Origin: Luteibacter yeojuensis
GTDB taxonomy: Bacteria > Pseudomonadota > Gammaproteobacteria > Xanthomonadales > Rhodanobacteraceae
Assembly: GCF_000964085.1 (NCBI RefSeq)
Contig: NZ_JZRB01000043.1
Coordinates: 1 to 43,655, forward strand
Reading direction: 5' to 3'
Length of the DNA stretch: 43,655 nucleotides
Numbering within the stretch: the stretch's first letter is position 1; the number at the start of each line of letters is the position of its first letter. Below are positions 1 to 8,368 of this stretch, piece after piece. The position numbers were made by a program, and so were the translations under genes. The notes below the pieces were generated by a model. It worked only from the letters and a program-made list of their open reading frames with translations. It had not been told where the DNA came from and searched no databases.

Positions 1-1
1 G

Positions 2-1555
2 AACAGCACGGTGCCCGCGGGCACCGTGCTGTTCCAGCGCGGCCAGCGCCGGGTCGATTACTTCTTTGTCCTCGAGGGCCGCATCGATGTCTACGATATC
101 GGCGACGATGGCCAGCCACGCATCGTGGTCACCCACGAGCGCCACCAGTTCACCGGCGAGGTAGACCTCTTCAGCGGCCGGGAAACCATGGTGAACGGGC
201 GCACGGGTGCCGATTCGCGGCTCGTCCGCGTCGACCCGGCCAGCTTCCGCCGCCTCGTGGCGGGCGAGCCGGATATCGGCGAGATCATCATGCGCGCCTT
301 CATCCTGCGCCGCGTGGGGCTGATCCAGAGCGGGCAGGGCGGCGTGCTGCTGGCGGGCTCGGCGCACGCGGCCGATACGGTGCGCCTGCGCAGCTTCCTC
401 ATCCGCAACGGGTATCCGCACCGCCTGCTGGATACCGACCTCGACCAGGACGCCGCCCACCTCATCGAAGGCTTCGGCCTGCGGCCCGACGAATGCCCGG
501 TGGTGATCCTGCCCGACCGCCGCGTGCTGCGTTGCCCGAGCACGCCCGAGCTGGCCGACATCCTCGGCATCACCATCGAGATCGACGCAAGCCACGTCTA
601 CGACGTGGCGGTCATCGGCGCCGGCCCCGCCGGCCTCGCCGCCGCCGTGTACGCCGCCTCCGAAGGCCTCGAGACCGTGGTGCTCGAAGCCCTGGCCCCG
701 GGTGGGCAGGCGGGCACCAGTTCGAAGATCGAAAACTACCTGGGCTTCCCCACGGGCATCTCGGGCCAGGCCCTGGCCGGCCGCGCCCAGGTGCAGGCCA
801 TGAAGTTCGGCGCGCACATGGCCATCGCGCGCGAGGTGCGCAGCATGGATTGCTCGGCCCACCCCTACCGCCTGCACCTGTGCAACGACACGGTGGTGAC
901 CGCGAAATCGGTGGTCATCGCCACGGGCGCCCGCTACCGCAAGCTGGCGCAGGTGGATTACGAACGGTTCGAAGGGCAGGGCATCCAGTACGCCGCCACG
1001 GCCATGGAGGCCACGCTGTGCGAAGGCGAAGAAGTGGTGGTGGTCGGCGGCGGCAACAGCGCCGGCCAGGCCGCGGTGTTCCTGGCACGCACGGCGAAGC
1101 ACGTGCACGTGCTGGTGCGCGGCGAAGGCCTTGCCGCCACCATGTCGGATTACCTGGTGCAGCGCATTTCGCAATCGCCGCGCATCACGTTGCACCCGTA
1201 TTGCGAGATCGACCACCTCGACGGCGACACCTATTTGCGCGAGGTAGGCTGGTATTGCGTGAAGACCGATGCGCAGCAGCGCATCAAGGTGGCCGCGTTG
1301 TTCGTGATGATCGGCGCGGAACCTAACACGGCGTGGCTGCAGGGTTGCCTGGACCTGGACAAGAAGGGTTTCGTGCAGACGGGGCGGGACGCGGATGGCT
1401 ATGCCACGCCGTCGCCGTATGCCACGACGTTGCGTGGGGTGTTCGCGGTGGGTGATGTGCGGTCGGGTTCGGTGAAGCGCGTGGCCGCGGGTGTGGGCGA
1501 GGGCTCGGTGGTGGTGCACGCGATCCACCGCTTCCTGCATCCCTCCCCGGTGTAG
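2..1555 (+). CDS. cNMP-binding-domain / thioredoxin-reductase-like FAD oxidoreductase (5' end outside window)
   Basis: The reading frame is open to the left edge, so the GTG at 11 is probably an internal valine and the true start lies upstream. Domains in order: the end of a cyclic-nucleotide-binding (CAP effector-type) beta-roll (PAGTVLFQRG, then FFVLEGRIDVYD), a thioredoxin-fold-like linker (LRSFLIRNGYPHRLLDTD, then CPVVILPDRRVLRCPS) and a pyridine-nucleotide-disulfide oxidoreductase module. The last has an FAD Rossmann motif (VIGAGPAGLAAA), an NADPH motif (VVVGGGNSAGQAA) and the terminal GVFAVGDVRSGS flavin motif. Classical TrxR has a CxxC pair just before the NADPH motif; here the stretch is AMEATLCEGEE with one Cys, so it is unlikely to reduce thioredoxin by the normal dithiol route. 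Fusions of this type are a known uncharacterised family; the substrate is unknown. Confidence 0.88.
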   Translation, partial: NSTVPAGTVLFQRGQRRVDYFFVLEGRIDVYDIGDDGQPRIVVTHERHQFTGEVDLFSGRETMVNGRTGADSRLVRVDPASFRRLVAGEPDIGEIIMRAFILRRVGLIQSGQGGVLLAGSAHAADTVRLRSFLIRNGYPHRLLDTDLDQDAAHLIEGFGLRPDECPVVILPDRRVLRCPSTPELADILGITIEIDASHVYDVAVIGAGPAGLAAAVYAASEGLETVVLEALAPGGQAGTSSKIENYLGFPTGISGQALAGRAQVQAMKFGAHMAIAREVRSMDCSAHPYRLHLCNDTVVTAKSVVIATGARYRKLAQVDYERFEGQGIQYAATAMEATLCEGEEVVVVGGGNSAGQAAVFLARTAKHVHVLVRGEGLAATMSDYLVQRISQSPRITLHPYCEIDHLDGDTYLREVGWYCVKTDAQQRIKVAALFVMIGAEPNTAWLQGCLDLDKKGFVQTGRDADGYATPSPYATTLRGVFAVGDVRSGSVKRVAAGVGEGSVVVHAIHRFLHPSPV

Positions 1556-1677
1556 GAGCGCGCTTGCGCGCGATGCTCTTTGTTAAAGCATGCATTCGCG
1601 ACAGCGAATGAACCGATAAAAAAAGCCCGGCATGTAGCCGGGCCGTTTAAGAGCATCGCGCACTAGTGCGCTCCTAC
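1552..1677. repeat. Inverted pair of REP-like elements with GTTCATTCGCT tail
   Basis: A REP-like unit (core GGAGCGCGCTTGCGCGCGATG) at 1552-1575 faces a diverged reverse copy at 1653-1677 (ATCGCGCACTAGTGCGCTCC). Between them is a fragment GCATTCGCGACAGCGAATG followed by AACCGAT (about 1592-1618). It matches, in reverse, the tail of the compound repeats at 32006 and 34733. The first unit overlaps the stop codon of the flavoprotein gene. Confidence 0.8.
1617..1643 (-). terminator. Rho-independent terminator of prfC
   Basis: Read on the minus strand, a 7-bp GC stem (GCCCGGC / GCCGGGC, loop TACAT, 1625-1643) is followed at once by a run of seven to eight Ts (1617-1624). It lies about 45 nt beyond the prfC stop codon, inside the REP pair. 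Confidence 0.85.
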
Positions 1678-1689
1678 ATGGGGCGGTGG

Positions 1690-3294
<1,605 letters not shown>

Positions 3295-3333
3295 GGGGTG
3301 GCCGGGCTTGAGGGCTAACCGCGCATTCTAGCA

Positions 3334-3481
3334 GGGGGTGGGGGATGGGAAGTGGGAGCGTGGTCCGGCGAGCGGTCGAGGGGGCTGGCGGCGCGACGAT
3401 GGCGATATGGCCAGCGCAGCACCTCCCGTCGCCTCGCGCGCCCGCCGGCCGTGCCGCCCCCACTTCCCACCCCCCAACCCC
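3334..3481. repeat. Long inverted repeat with G-quadruplex-type arms
   Basis: Arms at 3334-3356 and 3459-3481 are 23 nt each and complementary at 21 of 23 positions by hand alignment. The plus-strand arm has four G-runs (GGGGG, GGGGG, GGG, GGG, spaced 1, 2 and 4 nt), a textbook G4 pattern. The other arm carries the same pattern on the minus strand. It fills the 191-bp gap between the cysteine-synthase-like gene and prfC. No gene is seen in the gap. Confidence 0.7.
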
Positions 3482-3485
3482 GCTC

Positions 3486-4514
3486 TCAGGCGCCCCCGAA
3501 CGCCTCATCCAGCCACCCCGGCACCGGAATCCCCTTCTCCCGCAGGACCGCCGGGTTAAAAAGTTTCGCCTGATACCGCATCCCGCTGTCGCACAGCGCC
3601 GTCACCACCGTATGCCCCGGCCCGAGGTGCCGGGCCAGGCGGATGGCGCCGGCGATGTTCACGCCGCTGGAGAGCCCCACGCAGTAGCCCTCGTCGCGGA
3701 GCAGGGCGTGGACATGGGGGATCGACTCGGCGTCGGGGATGGACCAGGCCAGGTCGATGGGGGCATCGAGGAAGTTGGCCGTGAGGCGGCCATTGCCGAT
3801 GCCCTCGGTGATGGAGCTGCCCTCTGCCTTCAGCTCGCCCGTGAGGACATGGCTGGCCAGCGCGGAGCCGGCCGGGTCGGCCAGGGCCACCACGATGCCG
3901 GGCCGGCGGGCCTTCAGGGCGCGGCCCACGCCGGCCAGGGTGCCGCCGGTGCCCGAGGCGCAGGCGAAGCCGTCCACGGTGCCGGCGGTTTGCTCCCAGA
4001 TCTCCACGCCGGTGTGGGCCTCGTGCCACTCCCGGTTGGCCAGGTTATCGAACTGGTTGGCGAACCAGGCGCTGCCGGGGGCGGCCGCGTTCAGCTCGTC
4101 CGCGATGCGACGGGCCGTGGCGGCGTAGTGGTTGGGGTCGCTCCAGGGCGCGGCCGGCACCAGCCGGACGCTGGCGCCCGCGGCGCGCAGGGCGTCGATT
4201 TTCTCGCGGCTCTGGGTGTCGGGCATGACGATGATGGCGCGGTAGCCCCGGCTGTTGCCCAGCAGGGCCAGCCCGATGCCGGTGTTGCCCGCGGTGCCCT
4301 CGACCAGGGTGGCCCCCGGCCGCAGCAGGCCGCGGCGCTCGGCGTCGTCGAGCAGGCCCAGGGCCGTGCGGTCCTTCACGGAACCGCCGGGATTCAGGAA
4401 CTCGGCCTTGGCCAGGATCTCGCAGCCCGTGGCGGCCGAGGCGCCCCGCAGGCGCAGGAGGGGCGTGCCGCCGATGCCGGCGCTGAGGGTGGGGTAGGTA
4501 GCCATGCGGGCCAT
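3486..4514 (-). CDS. Cysteine-synthase-like PLP enzyme (beta-family, fold type II)
   Basis: This PLP-dependent enzyme of the cysteine synthase / cystathionine beta-synthase superfamily is expected to make L-cysteine from O-acetylserine and sulfide or a close variant. The PLP lysine lies in NPGGSVKDR (K44 counted from MATYP). The phosphate loop is EGTAGNTGIGLAL, and ASGTGGTLAGVG and LSSGVNIAGA are the later conserved loops. Two starts are possible: ATG at 4514 (MARMATYP, 342 aa) or ATG at 4505 (MATYP, 339 aa), neither with a clear ribosome site; the frame stays open further upstream into a REP element, which is unlikely to be coding. The EGTAGNTG loop differs from CysK (usually E-T/P-SGNTG), so CysM-like or other beta-replacement activity is possible. 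Confidence 0.88.
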   Translation of the reverse strand: MARMATYPTLSAGIGGTPLLRLRGASAATGCEILAKAEFLNPGGSVKDRTALGLLDDAERRGLLRPGATLVEGTAGNTGIGLALLGNSRGYRAIIVMPDTQSREKIDALRAAGASVRLVPAAPWSDPNHYAATARRIADELNAAAPGSAWFANQFDNLANREWHEAHTGVEIWEQTAGTVDGFACASGTGGTLAGVGRALKARRPGIVVALADPAGSALASHVLTGELKAEGSSITEGIGNGRLTANFLDAPIDLAWSIPDAESIPHVHALLRDEGYCVGLSSGVNIAGAIRLARHLGPGHTVVTALCDSGMRYQAKLFNPAVLREKGIPVPGWLDEAFGGA

Positions 4515-4587
4515 GTTAACTGCGCCGAACGCTTCGTGGCCCCGTGCCCGCTGTGTCCCCGTGCTGCTTTTGCCCCTTGTGCCCCTT

Positions 4588-4651
4588 GTGGGAGCGCGCT
4601 TGCGCGCGATGGGGCTTGCACCAGGGCCATCGCGCGCAAGCGCGCTCCCAC
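4588..4651. repeat. Head-to-head REP-like pair
   Basis: A REP-like unit (4588-4611) and its exact reverse complement (4628-4651) are separated by 16 nt and can form one long hairpin. A short direct repeat, CCCCTTGTG, lies immediately to the left. The element sits between divergently transcribed genes. Confidence 0.85.
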
Positions 4652-4703
4652 AGCGGTTTTCCGGCCTTTTCGTGGCCTGCGTCACGCTATCCGCAAGTTC
4701 TTT

Positions 4704-4727
4704 GGATGTTTAGACGTCTATACGGCT
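4704..4727. promoter_or_regulatory. Met-box-like tandem octamers / palindrome TAGACGTCTA
   Basis: A perfect 10-bp palindrome (4711-4720) contains AGACGTCT (4712-4719), identical to the consensus MetJ operator half-unit. The flanking octamers GGATGTTT (4704-4711) and ATACGGCT (4720-4727) match it at 5/8 and 6/8 positions, giving three tandem units as in enteric MetJ operators. The site is just upstream of the -35 box of the methionine operon. No metJ gene is in the window, and the repressor is unknown. Confidence 0.45.
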
Positions 4728-4728
4728 G

Positions 4729-4757
4729 TTGACATGGCCCGGATCGGCGCGTATCGT
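4729..4757 (+). promoter_or_regulatory. Sigma-70 promoter of the metX operon
   Basis: A consensus -35 box TTGACA (4729-4734) is followed by a 17-bp spacer and the -10 box TATCGT (4752-4757). The predicted transcription start, near 4764, coincides with the 5' strand of riboswitch helix P1. Confidence 0.75.
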
Positions 4758-4759
4758 CG

Positions 4760-4881
4760 ATTCCACTCATCGAGACCGGCTGAGGGACAGGCCCTTTGAA
4801 GCCGGGGCAACCTGCGGATTTCCGCGACGGTGCCAACTCCTGCGGTGCGTGGTTCGCCACGCAAGCCGATAGATGGGAATG
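4760..4881 (+). promoter_or_regulatory. SAM-I (S-box) riboswitch
   Basis: The leader RNA carries the S-box core in order: AGGGACAGGCCC (4783-4794), GAAGCCGGGGCAACC (4798-4812) and GGTGCCAACTCCTGC (4829-4843). These are followed by a P4 hairpin (GCGTGGTTCGCCACGC) and a 3' P1 strand (CGATAGATGGGAAT) that pairs with the 5' strand ATTCCACTCATCG. Binding of S-adenosylmethionine is expected to shut off the methionine genes downstream. Confidence 0.95.
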
Positions 4882-4917
4882 CCCAAGCCGGCGTGCATCC
4901 GCGCACCGTGCCTGGCA

Positions 4918-4967
4918 GTCCGGCTACAGGTCGCCGCAGGGCTCGATCCCGACAGGAACCGCCGGAC
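4918..4967 (+). promoter_or_regulatory. Possible riboswitch expression platform sequestering the metX ribosome site
   Basis: GTCCGGC (4918-4924) is perfectly complementary to GCCGGAC (4961-4967), which abuts the metX ATG, and the stem would enclose the AGGAA ribosome site (4954-4958). GCCGG at 4887-4891, next to the aptamer, could compete for the same CCGGC strand. No T-run follows, so translational control is more likely than attenuation. Confidence 0.5.
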
Positions 4968-6002
4968 ATGCCAGCAGAGCCCCTCACCGTGATCCCCCTC
5001 CACGAAGCAGCCGCCGCTGCCGCGCCCCGCGGCGCCGCCGACCTCACCGAGCAGCGCGGCACCCGCCGCGTCACGTTCGTGCCGAAATACGGCAGCGAAG
5101 CCGTCAGCGTCGATGTCCGCTACCTGTGGTGCGGCGCGCCGAACGCCCCCACGGTCATCGTGCAGGGCGGCATCTCGGCCACGCGCGATGTCTGCGCCGG
5201 CCGCGAGCGCCAGGGCTGGTGGCAGGAACTGGTCGCGGAGGGCGGTGCCATCGACCTCGCCCAATGCCGCGTGCTCTCCATCGACTGGCTCGTGCCCGAC
5301 GATGTCGGTGGCGTCGATTCCATCTCCAGCGAAGACCAGGCCGCCGCGCTTGCCGCGCTGGTCGACGAGCTGGGCATCGCCCGCGTGCATGCCTTCATCG
5401 GTTCGTCGTATGGCGCCATGGCGGGCCTGGCCTTCGCCGCCAACCACGCCGACAAGGTCAAGGCGCTGGTGCTGCTTGCCGGTGCACACCGCCCGCACCC
5501 GCTCTCCACCGCGCAGCGCTCGGTGCAGCGTGGCATCGTGCGCCTGGGTCTCGCGTCGGGCCGCACCGACGAGGCGCTCGCCCTGGCCCGCCAGCTGGCG
5601 ATGACGACGTACCGTGGCAGCGAGGAGTTCTCGCGCCGCTTCGCCGCCGGCCCCGAGCTGCGCGATGGCCGCTTCTACTTCCCGGTCGAGGATTACCTCG
5701 AACACGCCGGCCGCCGCTTCGTCGAGCGGTTCGACCCGCGGCGTTTCCTCGCCTTGTCGGAGTCGATCGACCTGCACGACATCGCCCCCGAGCGCGTGCA
5801 CGCACCGACCACGCTGGTGGGGTTCCCGTCCGATCGCCTGGTGCCGCTCGCCGACCTGTGCGAACTGCAGCGCCGCATCGGTGCCACCGCCACGCTCGAG
5901 GTCGTCGATTCGCCCTACGGCCACGATGCCTTCCTGAAAGAAACCGTGCAGCTCGCCCCCGTGCTGCGTCACGCACTCAACGACTGTTTCGGAGCCTGTT
6001 GA
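4968..6002 (+). CDS. metX: Homoserine O-succinyltransferase / acyltransferase, MetX family
   Basis: First committed step of methionine synthesis: acylation of L-homoserine, probably with succinyl-CoA as in xanthomonad MetX. The 344-residue alpha/beta-hydrolase fold shows the nucleophile elbow GSSYG (S147), an acid residue in GFPSDRLVPL (D289) and the catalytic histidine in YGHDAF (H319). The start at 4968 is set by the AGGAA ribosome site (4954-4958) and by the riboswitch occupying upstream sequence; the frame stays open further upstream but runs into the aptamer. It is the first gene of metX-metB-hom. Whether the donor is acetyl- or succinyl-CoA cannot be settled by eye; the SYG elbow and context favour succinyl. 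Confidence 0.93.
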   Translation: MPAEPLTVIPLHEAAAAAAPRGAADLTEQRGTRRVTFVPKYGSEAVSVDVRYLWCGAPNAPTVIVQGGISATRDVCAGRERQGWWQELVAEGGAIDLAQCRVLSIDWLVPDDVGGVDSISSEDQAAALAALVDELGIARVHAFIGSSYGAMAGLAFAANHADKVKALVLLAGAHRPHPLSTAQRSVQRGIVRLGLASGRTDEALALARQLAMTTYRGSEEFSRRFAAGPELRDGRFYFPVEDYLEHAGRRFVERFDPRRFLALSESIDLHDIAPERVHAPTTLVGFPSDRLVPLADLCELQRRIGATATLEVVDSPYGHDAFLKETVQLAPVLRHALNDCFGAC

Positions 6003-6005
6003 CCC

Positions 6006-7205
6006 ATGACCCGTGAATCCCGCCTTTGCACCCGCGCCGTGCGCGCCGGCATCGAATCCGATACGCAGCATGGCGCCGTCGTGCCGCCGCTGCACCTCTC
6101 CACCAACTACGCGTTCGAAGGCTTCGGCCGCAAGCGCGCCTACGATTACTCGCGCAGCGGCAACCCCACGCGCGATCTGCTCGCCGAGGCGCTCGCCGAG
6201 CTGGAGGAGGGTGCCGGCGCCGTCGTGACCAACACCGGCATGTCGGCCGTGGCGCTGGCCCTGGAGCTGGTGCCTGCCGGGGGCCTCGTCCTCGCCGCGC
6301 ACGATTGCTACGGCGGCACGTGGCGCCTGCTCGATGCATGGGCGAAGAAGGGCCGCTTCAGCGTCCGATTCGTCGACTTCACCGACCCGACCGCGCTCGC
6401 CGAGGGCCTTGCCGCCAAGCCGGGCCTGGTGTGGATCGAAACCCCGTCGAACCCGCTGCTGCGCATCACCGACGTACGCCACGTGGCACAGGCCGCGCAT
6501 GCCGTCGGGGCGCTGGTCGTCGTCGACAACACGTTCCTCTCGCCTGCGCTGCAGCAGCCGCTGAAGCTCGGTGCGGACGTGGTGCTGCATTCCACCACCA
6601 AGTACATCAACGGGCACAGCGACGTGGTCGGTGGCGCGGTCATCGCGGCCGACCCGGCGGTGGCCGAGCAGCTGAAGTGGTGGGGCAACTGCAACGGCCA
6701 GACCGGTTCGCCGTTCGACAGCTTCCTAACCCTGCGCGGCATCCGCACGCTGGCGGTGCGCCTGCGTGCGCACGAAGAGAACGCGCGCCGCGTGGCCGCG
6801 CGCCTCGATGCGCACGATGCCGTGCAGCGCATCTACTACCCCGGCCTCGCGTCGCACCCGGGCCACGCGCTGGCCCAGCGCCAGCAGAAGGGCTTCGGCG
6901 CCATGCTCAGCTTCGAGCTGCGCGGTGGCGATGCCGCCATCGAAGCCTTCGTCGATGGGCTGCAGTACTTCTCGCTCGCCGAATCGCTCGGCGGCGTCGA
7001 GAGCCTTGTCGCACACCCCGCCACCATGACCCATGCGGCGATGGCGCCGGAAGCGCGTCGTACGGCGGGCATCGCCGACAGCCTGCTGCGCCTCTCCATC
7101 GGCATCGAGGATGGCGACGACCTCATCGACGACCTCGAAGCCGGCCTCGCCCGTGCCGCCGCGGTGGCCAACGCCGCCACGTCGAAACGCAAGGTTGGCG
7201 CATGA
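6006..7205 (+). CDS. metB: Cystathionine gamma-synthase / O-succinylhomoserine (thiol)-lyase
   Basis: PLP enzyme of the Cys/Met metabolism family that joins the acylated homoserine from MetX with cysteine (or sulfide) to give cystathionine (or homocysteine). At 399 aa it has the family length. Visible residues are YSRSGNPTR (about 48-56), the PLP-ring aspartate in VVVDNTF (D174) and the Schiff-base lysine in HSTTKYINGH (K199). The C-terminal SLGGVESL and HPATMTHA motifs are present. It starts 3 nt after metX. Its last codons overlap the start of hom, so the three genes are one riboswitch-controlled operon. Confidence 0.95.
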   Translation: MTRESRLCTRAVRAGIESDTQHGAVVPPLHLSTNYAFEGFGRKRAYDYSRSGNPTRDLLAEALAELEEGAGAVVTNTGMSAVALALELVPAGGLVLAAHDCYGGTWRLLDAWAKKGRFSVRFVDFTDPTALAEGLAAKPGLVWIETPSNPLLRITDVRHVAQAAHAVGALVVVDNTFLSPALQQPLKLGADVVLHSTTKYINGHSDVVGGAVIAADPAVAEQLKWWGNCNGQTGSPFDSFLTLRGIRTLAVRLRAHEENARRVAARLDAHDAVQRIYYPGLASHPGHALAQRQQKGFGAMLSFELRGGDAAIEAFVDGLQYFSLAESLGGVESLVAHPATMTHAAMAPEARRTAGIADSLLRLSIGIEDGDDLIDDLEAGLARAAAVANAATSKRKVGA

Positions 7206-8266
7206 ACGCGGTGGCGGCTTCCCTGGCGCCCGAGGCGCCGCGCACCGCCGTGGTGCTCCTGGGCACGGGTGTGGTCGGCCGCGCGCTGCTCACGCTGCTG
7301 GGCACGCCGGCGGCGGGGTCGCTCCGCCTCGTCGGCGCGGCCAACTCGCGTCGCCAACACGTCTTTGCCGACGGCCTGCGCCCGGCCGATGTGCCCGACG
7401 CGCTGGCGAAGGCCCGCGATGGCCGCGACAACGCGCCCTTGCTCGCGGCGCTCGACGCCACCGGTGCCGGGCGCAAGGTGGTGATCGATGCCACCGCGTG
7501 CACGAAAGAGGCCACCCGGCATGCCGAGTGGCTGGAACGTGGCTACCACGTGGTCACGGCGAACAAGGCGCTCGCCGGTGGCCACCTGCAAGGCTGGCGC
7601 GCGCTGCAGGCCGCTTCGGCCGGTGGCGCCGTTTACGGCGACGCCGCCACGGTTGGCGCGGGCCTGCCCGTGCTCTCCACGCTGCGCCGCCTGCGCCGCT
7701 GCGGCGACAGCCTGCTCACGCTCGAGGGTGTGTTCTCCGGCTCGCTGTCGTGGCTGTTCAACCAGTACGACGGCTCGCGCCCGTTCTCCGCGCTGCTCGG
7801 CGATGCCCGCCGCCTCGGTTTCACCGAGCCCGACCCGCGGTCCGATCTCTCGGGCGAGGACGTGGCCCGCAAGCTGCTGATCATCGCCCGCCACGCCGGC
7901 TTCGCGCTGGGCAGCGACGAAGTGGAGGTGGAAAGCCTCGTGCCCGAGCCGCTGCGCGACCTTGATACCAAGGCCTTCCTGGAGCGGCTGGGCGAACTCG
8001 ACGAGCCGCTGGCACGGCGCCACGCGGAGGCGAAGGCCAAGGGCAAGGTGCTGCGCTACCTCGCCCGCCTGAACCAGCGCGGCCGCGCCCGCGTGGGCCT
8101 GGTCGAAGTCGGCCCCGACCACCCCGCCTCGCGCCTTTCCGGCACGGACAACCAGTTCGCGCTGACGACGACGCGCTATCACTCGACGCCGCTGGTGATC
8201 CAGGGGCCGGGGGCTGGCCCGGAAATCACGGCGCAAGCCCTGCTGGGCGACGTGCTGGCGCTGTGA
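7202..8266 (+). CDS. hom: Homoserine dehydrogenase
   Basis: Converts aspartate semialdehyde to homoserine with NAD(P)H, supplying the substrate for MetX. The 354-residue protein has an N-terminal Rossmann motif GTGVVG (21-26), a TANKAL motif (lysine 122), VFSGSLSWLFNQYDG in the catalytic domain and the FTEPDPRSDLSGEDVARK segment typical of ThrA/MetL-type enzymes. It lacks both an aspartokinase domain and a C-terminal ACT domain, so feedback control by threonine is not expected; regulation presumably comes through the SAM riboswitch. The start ATG overlaps the metB stop (ATGA). A strong terminator follows. Confidence 0.95.
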   Translation: MNAVAASLAPEAPRTAVVLLGTGVVGRALLTLLGTPAAGSLRLVGAANSRRQHVFADGLRPADVPDALAKARDGRDNAPLLAALDATGAGRKVVIDATACTKEATRHAEWLERGYHVVTANKALAGGHLQGWRALQAASAGGAVYGDAATVGAGLPVLSTLRRLRRCGDSLLTLEGVFSGSLSWLFNQYDGSRPFSALLGDARRLGFTEPDPRSDLSGEDVARKLLIIARHAGFALGSDEVEVESLVPEPLRDLDTKAFLERLGELDEPLARRHAEAKAKGKVLRYLARLNQRGRARVGLVEVGPDHPASRLSGTDNQFALTTTRYHSTPLVIQGPGAGPEITAQALLGDVLAL

Positions 8267-8276
8267 CCGGGGCCAT

Positions 8277-8323
8277 GTAGGAGCCCACTCCCGTGGGCGA
8301 ATCGCGCGCAAGCGCGCTCCCAC
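8277..8323. repeat. Two abutting REP-like units, different subtypes
   Basis: A unit of the GTAGGAGCCCAC..GTGGGCGA subtype (8277-8300) runs directly into a reverse unit of the GCGCGCAAGCGCGCTCCCAC subtype (ending 8323), just after the hom stop codon. Confidence 0.8.
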
Positions 8324-8339
8324 AGATACAGCACAAACG

Positions 8340-8368
8340 AAAAGGCGCCCGGTGGGCGCCTTTTCTTT
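8340..8368. terminator. Bidirectional rho-independent terminator
   Basis: A perfect 11-bp stem, AAAAGGCGCCC / GGGCGCCTTTT with loop GGT (8340-8364), is followed by CTTTTA on the plus strand and by TTTTCGTTT on the minus strand. It ends the met operon on the plus strand and the permease gene on the minus strand. Confidence 0.92.

Noticed and set aside
4767-6617. Long minus-strand open frame opposite metX and metB
   Set aside because: It covers the riboswitch and two certain genes; its composition is typical of third-position-GC shadow frames.
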